Part shown: in pieces, positions 45,348 through 54,184 of the stretch
How positions within the stretch are numbered: position 1 is the first letter of the stretch
How the letters are laid out: the number at the start of each line of letters is the position of its first letter
NCBI RefSeq assembly: GCF_002245535.1
Contig: NZ_NKCN01000022.1
Location: 19,327 to 83,326, forward strand
Reading direction: 5' to 3'
Origin: Mycobacterium lehmannii
GTDB taxonomy: Bacteria; Actinomycetota; Actinomycetes; Mycobacteriales; Mycobacteriaceae
DNA length: 64,000 bases
Program-made: the position numbers and the translations under genes
The notes under the pieces: model-generated
What the model saw: only the letters and a program-made list of their open reading frames with translations
What the model was told of the DNA's origin: nothing
The model's database searches: none

Positions 45348-47609
45348 CTAGAACGTGCTCGTCGGGCGGACGCTGTTGGCCAAATCCACGAGCGCGTAGC
45401 GGTGCGCCTGGGTCGGGGCCACCCGCGCAAGAGCGCGCAGCGAGGCCTCCACGCCCAGCTGCAATCCGTGTTCGGTGAACGGGAACCCGAGGATGTGATT
45501 GGTGCTGGCGGTGTTGTCGGCCAGCCAATCCAATGCGGTGCCCAGCACCAGCGCGCGGATCTGCAGCACCCGCGGCTCGGTGTCGGGCAGCGCTTCGACG
45601 CGCCGTGCGGCATCCCGGATCTGCTGTTCGGTGATCTCGCTCGACGAGCGACCGGACAGCAATGTGACTGCGCTGGTCAACCGGGCCGTCGTGAAGTGCC
45701 GCGACATCGCGGGCACCTTGTCCAGGGTCTTCACCGCATCGTCGCGCTCGCCTGCGGCCGACTGGGCGCGGGCCATCCCGAACCCCGCCGAGATCACCCC
45801 GTTGTCGGTCGACCACACGGTGTTGTAGAACTTGCCCGCGTCAGGGGCGCCTGCCAACTCGGCGGTGGCGGCCAAGGCCAGTTTGGGTGCCAGCTCGCCG
45901 GGCATCGTGTCGAGCACCTCGGTGAAATGCTTTGTCGCGGAGTCATAACCGGCGGTCAGCAGCTCGGACACGGCCTTGAACCAGACGAGCCGCCACGGCC
46001 AGCCCACCCGCTCAGTGAGGTCGTCGAGCTTGCGCGTGGCCTTGGCCACGTCGCCGAGGTCGAGCAGCGCGCGCACTTCCATCAGCGGCAGTTCGACCGA
46101 GTCCGACAGGTCGATGCCTTCGGAGTCCAGCGCCCCGTGCCTGGCCGCGCGCAGCTGGTCGAGGGTCTGTACGGGCTGGCTCACCACGCTTGCCGACAGC
46201 ACAGGCGCACCGACGTCGGTCGGGTCGACCAGGGGTACGGGTAGCGCCCTGACGATCTCCTGGGCGGTCAGCCGTTCGGAGTGCACCTGTCCGTCGAGGT
46301 AGACGTCGGTGTGCGCGACCAGAAGATCGATGCCGAACGTGGACCGGGTGGGCGAAAACACCGTGGACAGACCGGGTTTGGGTGACCCGGTGTCTTTCGC
46401 CACGACTTCGCGCAGCACGCCGAGCAGCTGTCCGGACATCTCGTCGGCGCTGCCGAACCGCCGCCGAGGATCCGGGTCGATGGCCCGGCGCAGCGCCCGG
46501 CCGAACGAGTCGTACTCGGCCAGGACCGGATCGTCCTCGGGCAACCCGTCGACGTAGCGGCCCCTGCGCGTGCGCAGGTTCAGCGTCAGCGCCGCGAGCG
46601 TGCGCCCGACGGTGTAGATGTCGGTGGCCACGGTCGGCCCCGTCCGCACGATCTCGGGAGCCTGGTATCCCGGGGTTCCGTAGAGATAGCCGAACGAGTT
46701 GATGGTCGACACCGCACCGAGGTCGATCAGCTTGAGCTGTTCCTCGGTGATCATGATGTTCTCGGGCTTGAGGTCGTTGTAGGTCAGGCCGAGCGAGTGT
46801 AGATAGCCAAGTGCAGGCAGGATTTCGAGCATGTACCCGATGGCCTGGGCGACCGGCAGCTTCTCACCCTTGGCCTGCTTGAGCGACGTGCCGCCGACGT
46901 ACTCCATCACGATGTAGCCGACCGGGTTGCCGTGCTGGTCGGCGTGTTCGACGAAGTTGTAGATCTTCACGATCCCGGGATGGGTGACCTCGGCCAGGAA
47001 CTGGCGCTCGGCCATCGCGATCTTCTGCGCCTCGGCGTCACCGGAATGCACCAAGCCCTTGAGCACGACGGGCCGTTCGTTGACGTTGTGGTCGAAAGCC
47101 AGATAGACCCAGCCAAGGCCGCCGTGCGCGATACAGCCCTTGATCTCGTACTGGTCGGCGACCATGTCACCCGGATTCAGCTGCGGCAGAAACGAATACG
47201 GGCTGCCGCAGTGCGGGCACCAGCCTTCCGACCGGGCGGGCTTGCCATCGCCGGAACGGCCGACGGGGCGCCCGCAGTTCCAACAGAACCGCTTGTTCTC
47301 CGCGACCACCGGGTTGGTCATCAGCGCGTCTAGCGGGTCCTTGGCCCGCACCCGCGGGATCTCGACCAGCCCGCCGCCCAGGCGGCGCGTCCGCGACAAC
47401 GCCCGCGTCGTGGTGGTGGTCTGCTCCTGCGGCTCGGTGTCCCCGGTGCCCACCGACTCGCCGTCGTCGTCCTCGAGGTGGGGCCGGAACACCGCCTCGG
47501 TCGCCATCGGGCGGATGGTCGAGGCGGAATCCATGCTCATGTCGTCGAAGCTTGCCGGCTGAGTGCCCGGGCTCTCTTCGTCGTAGTCATCCAGCTGGGT
47601 TTCGGACAT
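45348..47609 (-). CDS. pknG: Serine/threonine protein kinase PknG
   Basis: A 753-aa soluble kinase. The disordered N-terminus has Thr-rich sites (TTTTTRALSRTRR). A rubredoxin-like metal site follows (CWNCGRPVGR, then CPHCGSPY). The kinase domain has GGLGWVYLAFD, a Lys in VVLKGL, the variant catalytic loop YNDLKPEN, and LIDLGA in place of DFG. A TPR C-terminal region completes it. It phosphorylates GarA to control glutamate metabolism. ATG 47609 overlaps the glnH stop (TGATG). It is last gene of the glnX-glnH-pknG operon. Confidence 0.96.
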   Translation of the reverse strand: MSETQLDDYDEESPGTQPASFDDMSMDSASTIRPMATEAVFRPHLEDDDGESVGTGDTEPQEQTTTTTRALSRTRRLGGGLVEIPRVRAKDPLDALMTNPVVAENKRFCWNCGRPVGRSGDGKPARSEGWCPHCGSPYSFLPQLNPGDMVADQYEIKGCIAHGGLGWVYLAFDHNVNERPVVLKGLVHSGDAEAQKIAMAERQFLAEVTHPGIVKIYNFVEHADQHGNPVGYIVMEYVGGTSLKQAKGEKLPVAQAIGYMLEILPALGYLHSLGLTYNDLKPENIMITEEQLKLIDLGAVSTINSFGYLYGTPGYQAPEIVRTGPTVATDIYTVGRTLAALTLNLRTRRGRYVDGLPEDDPVLAEYDSFGRALRRAIDPDPRRRFGSADEMSGQLLGVLREVVAKDTGSPKPGLSTVFSPTRSTFGIDLLVAHTDVYLDGQVHSERLTAQEIVRALPVPLVDPTDVGAPVLSASVVSQPVQTLDQLRAARHGALDSEGIDLSDSVELPLMEVRALLDLGDVAKATRKLDDLTERVGWPWRLVWFKAVSELLTAGYDSATKHFTEVLDTMPGELAPKLALAATAELAGAPDAGKFYNTVWSTDNGVISAGFGMARAQSAAGERDDAVKTLDKVPAMSRHFTTARLTSAVTLLSGRSSSEITEQQIRDAARRVEALPDTEPRVLQIRALVLGTALDWLADNTASTNHILGFPFTEHGLQLGVEASLRALARVAPTQAHRYALVDLANSVRPTSTF

Positions 47610-48571
47610 CAGTCGTAATACCTCGCGACCGGAGGAGCCGGCGCCGGCCCGAGCACTGTCAACCATTTGCGGTACAACGTGTTCCAGGTGCCGTCGCGGC
47701 GGATCCGCTCCAGCGTGCCGTTGACGTACCGGACCAGGCCGGTGTTCTGCCGGTTGACCCCGATGCCGTAGGGCTCCTCGTTGAGGCTCGGTCCGACGAT
47801 GTGCAGGTACGGATCCTGTGACACCAAGCCGGCGAGGATCGAGTCGTCGGTGCTGACGGCGTCGACCTGCCGCTGCTGCAACGCCACCAGGCAGTCGGCC
47901 CACGCGACCACCCCGACGATGATCGGCGGCGGCGTGATCTGGCGGATCCGCTCCAGCGATGTCGTGCCCTTCGCGACGCAGACGCGGCGTCCCGAAAGGT
48001 CCGACGCCTGCCGGATCGTCGAGTCGCGCGGCGCCAGGATGCGTTGATTGGCGGTCAGATACGTCGTCGAGAACCCGATCAGCTTCTTGCGTTCGCACGT
48101 GATGGTCATGGTCTTGACGACGACGTCGACCTGATTGTTCTGCAACGCCGCGATGCGGTCCGCCGACGACAGGATGCGGTACTCCACCTGCGACGGGGTT
48201 CCGAAGATGTCGCGGGCGATCTCACCGGCGATGTCGACGTCGAACCCGGTGATCTGCCCGGTGATCGGGTCCCGGAACGAGAACAGGTTGCTGCCGATGT
48301 CCAACCCGACGATCAGCCGCCCGCGCGCTCGGATGTTCGCGACGGCCCTGTCGGCCTCGGCCCGGTTGGGGAACGGGCGAAGGCTCGCCGTGCGCTCACA
48401 GTCCTCGGTGTTGTCGCCGGGCGGGTGCACCGGCTGCGGCGGCAACTCCTCCATACCTGCCGGCGTGGGCGGTGGAAGCGTCACACCCGGTGTGGAAGTC
48501 ACCGACGTCGCCTGTCCGCATCCGGTGAGCACCAGCGCGGCGGCCACGAGCATGCCGAAGAACTTCGTCAC
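47609..48571 (-). CDS. glnH: GlnH solute-binding lipoprotein
   Basis: A 320-aa lipoprotein. GTG at 48571 gives TKFFGMLVAAALVLTGC with lipobox LTGC. A Pro-rich linker and an SBP_bac_3 domain follow (LIVGLDIGSNLFSFRDPITG, GFDVDIAGEIARDIFG, DVVVKTMTITCERKK). In mycobacteria GlnH binds amino acids such as aspartate/glutamate and signals through GlnX to PknG, not through a classical ABC importer. An open frame from 48634 reads through the MIRU-like element; a lipoprotein signal starting at 48571 is more plausible. Confidence 0.93.
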   Translation of the reverse strand: MTKFFGMLVAAALVLTGCGQATSVTSTPGVTLPPPTPAGMEELPPQPVHPPGDNTEDCERTASLRPFPNRAEADRAVANIRARGRLIVGLDIGSNLFSFRDPITGQITGFDVDIAGEIARDIFGTPSQVEYRILSSADRIAALQNNQVDVVVKTMTITCERKKLIGFSTTYLTANQRILAPRDSTIRQASDLSGRRVCVAKGTTSLERIRQITPPPIIVGVVAWADCLVALQQRQVDAVSTDDSILAGLVSQDPYLHIVGPSLNEEPYGIGVNRQNTGLVRYVNGTLERIRRDGTWNTLYRKWLTVLGPAPAPPVARYYD

Positions 48572-48582
48572 CGGCTGTCTGT

Positions 48583-48633
48583 TCTTCGCGCAAGCGTCCC
48601 CCTGCGCTTCGCACGGGCGGTACCCCCACATCA
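48583..48633 (-). repeat. MIRU-like intergenic coupling element, copy B
   Basis: On the minus strand it begins in the glnX stop codon (TGATGTGGGGG) and ends GACGCTTGCGCGAAGAA, 11 nt before the glnH GTG. The encoded peptide starts MWGYRPCEAQGDACAKNR. Here it has no stop and runs in frame into glnH. Compared with copy A the middle is longer by 6 nt while the two ends are conserved. Both copies join two same-direction genes. Confidence 0.68.
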
Positions 48634-49950
48634 CCGGTACTCACTCAGCCTCGGCCACAACCCCAGCGCCACCGCGACCGCCGCGACGACGCTGAGTACC
48701 GCGGCGCCGACGGTCGCACCCGACAGCACCCGGTGTGCGTTGATGATGTCGTCGCGGAGTTGCTTACGGCTCTCTTCGATGCCCTGGCTCAACGCCTCGT
48801 CGAGCTTGTTGAACGCCGGCGTCGAGTCGTCTGCCCCGGTGCCCAGCGCCACCTGCGTGGCGGCCTGATAGTTGCCGACGCTGATATAGGCGTTGATCCG
48901 GTCGTCGGCGGCGCGCCAGCGCTTCAACAACTGCTCGGCCTCGGCGAGGTCGGTCTTGTCGATGGCGTCCTCACGGGCCAGGTAATCGGCGAGCTGCTGC
49001 TGCATCATGTCGATGCGCTGGTAGTACGACTGTTTACGCACCGTCTCGTCGCCGCGCCGGATCAGCGACAGCGTCTCGTCGGCGCGGGCCTGCTGCGCAG
49101 TGATAGCCAGGTTCGTCACCGTCTTCAACGACTCGGCGGCCGTGTCCTTGGCGCTGCGGCTGTCGGAGGTCGAGATGACCAGGGCCGTGCCCACCCAGAT
49201 CAGCATGGTCAGAACGGCGAGACCGCCCGCGACGAAGCCGATGTTGATCCGCCTGCGCGTGCGCCTGGCCAGCCAACGGTTGGCGAACACCCCGAACAGC
49301 AGGGTCGCCAGGACCACCAGGATCACCGGGCCGGGGATCCGGGTGGACGCGCTGGTCTCGGCGTCCACTCGCTGTGAGGTCTCCTCGTAGAGCCGTTGGG
49401 CCCCGGGCAGGATCTGCGTCTGCATCAACGCCGACGCTTCCGACAGGTACGACGAACCCACCGGGTTGCCCGAACGGTTGTTGGTACGGGCGGTCTCGAC
49501 CAAGCCCGTGTACACCGACAACTCCGCGTTGATGCGGCCGAGCAACTGCACTAGATCCTCGTCGGTCAGCCCGCTCGACGCCCGAGTCACGGCCACCGAC
49601 GCGTCCGTGATCGCCTGTTCGTACCGTTGCCGGACGTCGCGCGGTTCCGCTCCGGCGATGAAGGCGGTGGCCGCCGCTGCGTCGGCCACCGAAAGCGTGG
49701 TGTAGAGCTGCCCGGCGGCAAAGGACAGCGGCTCGGTGTGGTTGAGCACCGTCATCAGCGCCTGCTGCCGGTCGTTGATCGTCGTCGAGGTGGCGAACGC
49801 GCTGGCGATGACGAGCGCGGACAGCACGACCCCGATGGTCAAGATGCGGCCGGGCGTGGTCCACAGGAACCACCAGCGTTGTTGTGCGGGCGTCGACGGC
49901 GACCGCGAAGCGAGCGGCTCCGTCGACGGGTGCGCCAACTCCACAGTCAC
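48631..49950 (-). CDS. glnX: GlnX transmembrane sensor
   Basis: A 439-aa membrane protein. It has a TM helix near residues 35-55 (ILTIGVVLSALVIASAFATS), an external helical-bundle sensor domain, and two more TM helices (PVILVVLATLLFGVFANRWL and INIGFVAGGLAVLTMLIWVG). A second external helical domain and a C-terminal TM (LSGATVGAAVLSVVAAVAVA) follow. It is proposed to pass the GlnH amino-acid signal across the membrane to PknG. It is first gene of the operon and leads into glnH through the MIRU-like element. Confidence 0.9.
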   Translation of the reverse strand: MTVELAHPSTEPLASRSPSTPAQQRWWFLWTTPGRILTIGVVLSALVIASAFATSTTINDRQQALMTVLNHTEPLSFAAGQLYTTLSVADAAAATAFIAGAEPRDVRQRYEQAITDASVAVTRASSGLTDEDLVQLLGRINAELSVYTGLVETARTNNRSGNPVGSSYLSEASALMQTQILPGAQRLYEETSQRVDAETSASTRIPGPVILVVLATLLFGVFANRWLARRTRRRINIGFVAGGLAVLTMLIWVGTALVISTSDSRSAKDTAAESLKTVTNLAITAQQARADETLSLIRRGDETVRKQSYYQRIDMMQQQLADYLAREDAIDKTDLAEAEQLLKRWRAADDRINAYISVGNYQAATQVALGTGADDSTPAFNKLDEALSQGIEESRKQLRDDIINAHRVLSGATVGAAVLSVVAAVAVALGLWPRLSEYR

Positions 49951-50061
49951 GTGCGCGCGGACCTCATCAGCATCGCTTTCCAGCTCGTCGTTTCGACCGG
50001 TCCCACTCTATGAAAGAAGTCTAAGAGTTTCCGGCAGGCAGGGCGGCCCTATTGTTGAGGC

Positions 50062-50562
50062 GTGCGTGGCGACGGTGACGGATGGGTGGTTTCCCAAGGC
50101 CAGGCCTACTGGGGTAGGTACGGCGCGGCCGGTCTGCTGCTGCGGGCCCCCGGGCGCGACGGCGCGCCGATGGTGCTGCTCCAACACCGGGCGGCCTGGA
50201 GCCACCAGGGCGACACCTGGGGTCTGCCCGGTGGCGCGCGCGACAGCCACGAGACCCCGGAGCAGGCGGCCATCCGGGAGGCCCACGAGGAAGCGGGGCT
50301 GCCCGCCGAGCAGTTGACCGTGCGCAAGGTGGTGGAGACCAAGATCGTCACCGGCGACGGGGTCAGCTGGAGCTACAGCACGGTCATCGCCGACGCCCAG
50401 GAAATGCTGCACACCGTGCCGAACCGGGAGAGCGCCGAGTTGCGCTGGGTGGCCGTCGACGACGTCGCGACGCTGCCCCTGCACCCTGGATTCGCCGCCA
50501 GCTGGCAGCGGTTGCGCGACGAGTTCGCCTCGATTCCGCTCCTGGTCAACCGGCAGCTCTGA
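50062..50562 (+). CDS. mutT3: MutT3 Nudix hydrolase
   Basis: A 166-aa Nudix protein. The Nudix box GGARDSHETPEQAAIREAHEEAGL is complete (GX5EX7REUXEEXGU) near residues 60-83. Mycobacterial MutT3 hydrolyses oxidised dGTP-type nucleotides and limits mutation. The position between glnX and thiE matches Rv0413. The GTG start has a weak ribosome site. The 3' end overlaps thiE by 17 nt, tail to tail. Confidence 0.9.
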   Translation: MRGDGDGWVVSQGQAYWGRYGAAGLLLRAPGRDGAPMVLLQHRAAWSHQGDTWGLPGGARDSHETPEQAAIREAHEEAGLPAEQLTVRKVVETKIVTGDGVSWSYSTVIADAQEMLHTVPNRESAELRWVAVDDVATLPLHPGFAASWQRLRDEFASIPLLVNRQL

Positions 50563-51217
50563 GCGCGGCCTTCAACTGTGCGGCCGCGGCCCGCGGGTCC
50601 TCGGCCGCGGTGATCGCCCGCACCACGACGACGCGCCGCGCGCCGGCCGCCAGCACCTGCGGCACCCGGTCGGCGTCGATTCCCCCGATCGCGAACCACG
50701 GCTTGTCGCTGTTCAATTCGGCGGTGTGCCGGACCAGGTCCAGCCCGGGCGCCGGGCGGCCCGGCTTGGTCGGGGTGGGCCAGCACGGGCCGACGCAGAA
50801 ATAGTCGACGGCCTCGTCGACCGCCGCCGCGACCTGGTCCGCGTCGTGGGTGGAGCGCCCGATCACCGGCGTCTCACCGACGATGCCGCGCGCCACCTCC
50901 AGCGGAAGGTCGTCCTGGCCCAGATGAAGCACGTCGGTGCCGGCGGCCAGCGCGATGTCGGCGCGGTCGTTGACGGCCAGCAGCGCGTTGTGGCGGCGGG
51001 CCGCGTCGGCGAGTACCTCGAGAGCCTCGAGTTCCTGACGCGCCTCCAAGGGGCCGAACCGCTGTTCGCCCGGCGAACCCTTGTCGCGCAGTTGGATGAG
51101 GTCGACCCCGCCGGCCAGCGCGGCGTCGGAGAACTCCGCGAGGTCACCGCGCTCGCGCCGGGCGTCGGTGCACAGGTACAGCGACGCGCTGGCCAGGCGT
51201 TCTCGAGGTTGGTGCAC
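50546..51217 (-). CDS. thiE: Thiamine phosphate synthase
   Basis: A 223-aa TIM-barrel enzyme joining HMP-PP and thiazole phosphate to thiamine phosphate. Signatures are IQLRDKGSPGEQ, LLAVNDRADIALA, VLHLGQDDLP, VGPCWPTPTKPGRPAPG and AIGGIDADRVPQVLAAGARR. The start is GTG. It is divergent from thiO; the 151-nt gap between them holds the TPP riboswitch, which points away from thiE. Confidence 0.94.
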   Translation of the reverse strand: MHQPRERLASASLYLCTDARRERGDLAEFSDAALAGGVDLIQLRDKGSPGEQRFGPLEARQELEALEVLADAARRHNALLAVNDRADIALAAGTDVLHLGQDDLPLEVARGIVGETPVIGRSTHDADQVAAAVDEAVDYFCVGPCWPTPTKPGRPAPGLDLVRHTAELNSDKPWFAIGGIDADRVPQVLAAGARRVVVVRAITAAEDPRAAAAQLKAALRAAG

Positions 51218-51275
51218 ACCGCGACGCTAGCGGCTCGTCGTTGGGGGCCTAACCAGCGGGTACTGTGGGTTGACG

Positions 51276-51368
51276 AACGCGGGAGTCCCGGGAGCGGGGA
51301 CTGAGAGTGGGCATTCGAACCTGCCTTTACCGTCGCACCTGATCCGGGTCATGCCGGCGAAGGGAGGG
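51276..51368 (+). promoter_or_regulatory. TPP riboswitch (THI box) upstream of thiO
   Basis: The conserved elements are present in order: the GGACTGAGAG block (51297-51306) with CGGGAGTCCCGGGAG before it, then ACCTGATCCGGGTCATGCCG (51338-51357) and GCGAAGGGAGGG (51358-51369). The 3' end carries the thiO Shine-Dalgarno AGGGAGGG, so TPP binding should hide the ribosome site and block translation of the thiOSG operon. A -10-like TACTGT lies at 51261-51266. Confidence 0.92.
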
Positions 51369-52382
51369 ATGTTGACCAAAGCAAGCCTGGCCGTGATCGG
51401 CGGCGGCGTCATCGGGCTGGCCGTCGCCCGGCGCGCCCGCAGCGACGGCTGGGACGTGCGGGTGCACCGCACCGACGAGCGCGGTGCGTCGTGGGTCGCG
51501 GGCGGCATGCTCGCACCCCACAGCGAGGGCTGGCCCGGCGAGGAGAAGCTGTTGCAGCTCGGCCTGGAGTCGTTGCACCTGTGGCACGGCGGCTTCCTCG
51601 ACGGGCTGCCCGACGAGGTGGTCACCGCGCGCGAATCACTGGTGGTCGCCGTCGACCGCGCCGATGCGAGCGACCTCAAAACGGTGGGCGAGTGGCTTGC
51701 GGCTCAAGGGCATCCGGTGACGGTGACGACGTCGGCGCGCGACATAGAACCGCTGCTCGCCCAGGGCATCCGGCACGGATTCCAAGCCGAAACCGAACTG
51801 GCCGTTGACAACCGGCTGCTGGTGCGAGCGTTGGCCGCGCTGTGTGAAGGGCTCGGCGTGCAGTGGGCACCCCCCGTGTCCGACCTCGCCGAGGTGAAGG
51901 CCGACGCCGTCGTGATCGCGAACGGTATCGACGCCCCGACGCTGTGGCCCGACCTGCCGATCCGGCCGGTCAAGGGTGAGGTGTTGCGGTTGCGGTGGCG
52001 CCGCGGTTGCATGCCGGTGCCCCAGCGGGTCATTCGGGCCAGGGTGCACGGCAGGCAGGTATACCTGGTGCCGCGGGCCGACGGGGTCGTCGTCGGTGCG
52101 ACGCAATACGAACACGGCCGCGACACCGCGCCCGCGGTGACGGGGGTGCGGGAACTGCTCGATGACGCCTGCGCGGTGATGCCCTCGCTGGGCGAGTACG
52201 AGCTCGCCGAATGCGCTGCGGGCCTGCGGCCGATGACGCCGGATGGATTACCGCTCGTCGAACGTCTCGACGAGCGCACACTGGTCGCGGCGGGCCACGG
52301 GCGCAACGGATTTCTTCTCGCCCCATGGACGGCCGAACGGATCGCGGCCGAACTCGATGTCACGATTGGAGCAATCAAATGA
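51369..52382 (+). CDS. thiO: Glycine oxidase ThiO
   Basis: A 337-aa flavoprotein of the DAO family. It makes dehydroglycine for thiazole synthesis. The FAD motif ASLAVIGGGVIGLAVARRA is at the N-terminus. WVAGGMLAPHSEG and the C-terminal AAGHGRNGFLLAPWTAE are conserved. ATG 51369 sits right after the riboswitch ribosome site; a TTG follows at once as an alternative. Its stop is in the first copy of a 26-nt tandem duplication (ATGA). Confidence 0.93.
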   Translation: MLTKASLAVIGGGVIGLAVARRARSDGWDVRVHRTDERGASWVAGGMLAPHSEGWPGEEKLLQLGLESLHLWHGGFLDGLPDEVVTARESLVVAVDRADASDLKTVGEWLAAQGHPVTVTTSARDIEPLLAQGIRHGFQAETELAVDNRLLVRALAALCEGLGVQWAPPVSDLAEVKADAVVIANGIDAPTLWPDLPIRPVKGEVLRLRWRRGCMPVPQRVIRARVHGRQVYLVPRADGVVVGATQYEHGRDTAPAVTGVRELLDDACAVMPSLGEYELAECAAGLRPMTPDGLPLVERLDERTLVAAGHGRNGFLLAPWTAERIAAELDVTIGAIK

Positions 52383-52408
52383 CGCGCACGCGAGGAGCAA
52401 TCAAATGA
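52368..52408 (+). repeat. 26-nt tandem duplication forming a mini-ORF between thiO and thiS
   Basis: GGAGCAATCAAATGA occurs at 52368-52382 and again at 52394-52408, 26 nt apart. Each copy contains a ribosome site, an ATG and an overlapping TGA. The first ATG (52379) opens a nine-codon ORF, MTRTRGAIK, whose TGA overlaps the thiS ATG. thiO itself also ends GAIK-stop. Translation could thus pass thiO to mini-ORF to thiS by two ATGA overlaps. Confidence 0.85.
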
Positions 52409-52602
52409 AGGTACTGGTCAACGACGAAGCGGTGGAAGTGGACGCCTCGACGACGGTCGCCGCGCTGCTGGCGCGTCTCGGCTTTCCGGAGAAGGGCATC
52501 GCCGTCGCGGTGGACTGGTCGGTGCTGCCGAAATCGGACTGGGACACCGCGCTGTCGGACGGTGCTCGCGTGGAGGTGGTGACGGCGGTGCAGGGTGGCT
52601 AG
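52405..52602 (+). CDS. thiS: ThiS sulfur carrier protein
   Basis: A 65-aa beta-grasp protein ending in the diagnostic Gly-Gly (VTAVQGG), which is adenylated and thiocarboxylated to carry sulfur for the thiazole ring. The N-terminus is KVLVNDEAVEVDASTTVAAL. ATG 52405 has GAGGAG 6 nt upstream, in the second copy of the duplication. The stop overlaps the thiG start by 8 nt. No thiF-like activator is in the window. Confidence 0.93.
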   Translation: MKVLVNDEAVEVDASTTVAALLARLGFPEKGIAVAVDWSVLPKSDWDTALSDGARVEVVTAVQGG

Positions 52603-53386
52603 CCCCGAAACCCTTCACGCGAGCGGAGCATCGGTCACGAAGTTGACCATCGCCGGCCGCGAGTTCGGTTCGCGGCTCATCCTGGGCACCGGAGGCGCGG
52701 CGAATCTGGCCGTGCTCGAAGAGGCGCTTGTCGCATCGGGCACCGAGTTGACGACGGTGGCGATGCGGCGCGTCGACGCCGACGGCGGCACCGGCGTGCT
52801 CGAGCTGCTCAACCGGCTGGGCATCACCCCCTTGCCGAACACCGCGGGCTGCCGGGGCGCGGCCGAGGCGGTGATGACCGCACAACTGGCTCGCGAGGCG
52901 CTGCACACCGACTGGGTGAAGCTGGAAGTCATCGCCGACGAGCGCACGCTGCTGCCCGATGCCGTCGAACTGGTAAGGGCGGCCGAACAATTGGTCGACG
53001 ACGGTTTCACGGTCCTGCCGTACACCAACGACGATCCGGTGCTCGCGCGACGGCTCGAGGACATCGGGTGCGCGGCGGTGATGCCGCTGGGATCGCCGAT
53101 CGGAACGGGACTGGGAATCGCCAACCCGCACAACATCGAGATGATCGTCGACGCCGCTTCGGTGCCGGTGGTGCTCGATGCGGGTATCGGCACCGCCAGT
53201 GACGCCGCGATGGCGATGGAGTTGGGGTGCGACGCCGTGCTTTTGGCCACGGCCGTGACCCGCGCCGCCGACCCGCCGACCATGGCGGCGGCGATGGCCG
53301 CTGCGGTCACCGCGGGACGGCTGGCTCGACAGGCCGGCCGCATCCCGAAGCGGTTCTGGGCGCAGGCGTCCAGCCCATCTCGATGA
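52595..53386 (+). CDS. thiG: Thiazole synthase ThiG
   Basis: A 263-aa TIM-barrel enzyme. It makes the thiazole phosphate from DXP, dehydroglycine and ThiS thiocarboxylate. Conserved parts are SRLILGTGGAANLAVLEEAL, AMRRVD, NTAGCRGAAEAV, WVKLEVI with the Schiff-base Lys, PLGSPIGTGLGI and VVLDAGIGTASDAA. The GTG start overlaps thiS. The stop overlaps the next ATG (ATGA), so the SGNH gene may be co-expressed under the TPP switch. Confidence 0.95.
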   Translation: MASPETLHASGASVTKLTIAGREFGSRLILGTGGAANLAVLEEALVASGTELTTVAMRRVDADGGTGVLELLNRLGITPLPNTAGCRGAAEAVMTAQLAREALHTDWVKLEVIADERTLLPDAVELVRAAEQLVDDGFTVLPYTNDDPVLARRLEDIGCAAVMPLGSPIGTGLGIANPHNIEMIVDAASVPVVLDAGIGTASDAAMAMELGCDAVLLATAVTRAADPPTMAAAMAAAVTAGRLARQAGRIPKRFWAQASSPSR

Positions 53387-54156
53387 GACGCTATGTCGCA
53401 CTGGGCAGTTCGATGGCGGCCGGTCCAGGGATCAGACCGCGCGCCGACGGCGCACCCTGGCCCGCCGGTCGCTCGGCGCGCAACTATCCGCATCTGGTAG
53501 CCGCGAAGCTGGGCCTCGACCTCGTCGACGTGACCTACTCGGGCGCGACCACCGCGAACATCCTGCGCGAACCGCAACACGGTGCGCCGCCCCAGATCTC
53601 GGCTCTTACCGGATCCGAGAACCTGGTGACGGTGACCATCGGCGGCAACGACGTCGGTTATGTGCCGATGCTGTTCGCGGCGGGCCTGCCACGCGTTGCC
53701 CGCAAGCTCCCGCTACTGGGTACGGTCTTACGCGGACAGCTGGATCCGCGGGCGCGCGATGACGCGCTGGCGCAGGTCGCTGCGGCCCTCGAGGAGGTCG
53801 GCGAGACGGTGCGTTCCCGCTCACCTCGCGCGACGGTGCTGTTCGTCGACTACCTCACGCTGCTACCACCGCCGGGTGTGCCCGCACCACCGTTGTCCGA
53901 CACCGACGTGGCGACCGGCCGCCACGTCGCGGACACGCTGGAACGGCTCACCGCGGAGGCGGCCGCGGCCACCGGCTGCGGCCTCGTGCGGGCCGCCGAG
54001 CACAGCGCTGCGCATCATGCGTGGTCGGCCGAACCGTGGACGACCCGGTTCGGGCTGACCGACTTGGTGAGACCGGGAAGGCCCGCACCCCTGCACCCCA
54101 ATGCGGCGGGCATGCGCGCCGTGGCCGATCTGATCGTCGCGCAGCTGACGGGTTAG
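53383..54156 (+). CDS. SGNH/GDSL-family hydrolase
   Basis: A 257-aa protein with the SGNH blocks: ALGSSMAAGPG (block I Ser near residue 9), the block II Gly in YSGATTANIL, GGNDVG (block III Asn) and HPNAAGM (block V His). It is probably an esterase or lipase. No signal peptide is visible. It is coupled to thiG by ATGA, which is unexpected for a non-thiamine enzyme. The start is fixed by that overlap. Confidence 0.87.
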   Translation: MRRYVALGSSMAAGPGIRPRADGAPWPAGRSARNYPHLVAAKLGLDLVDVTYSGATTANILREPQHGAPPQISALTGSENLVTVTIGGNDVGYVPMLFAAGLPRVARKLPLLGTVLRGQLDPRARDDALAQVAAALEEVGETVRSRSPRATVLFVDYLTLLPPPGVPAPPLSDTDVATGRHVADTLERLTAEAAAATGCGLVRAAEHSAAHHAWSAEPWTTRFGLTDLVRPGRPAPLHPNAAGMRAVADLIVAQLTG

Positions 54157-54184
54157 CGCCCGCGCGGCGCTAACGTAGTGGGCA

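Noticed and set aside
47610..48098. Upstream extension of the pknG frame
   Set aside because: It overlaps glnH in another frame. The PknG N-terminus and the TGATG overlap fix the start at 47609.
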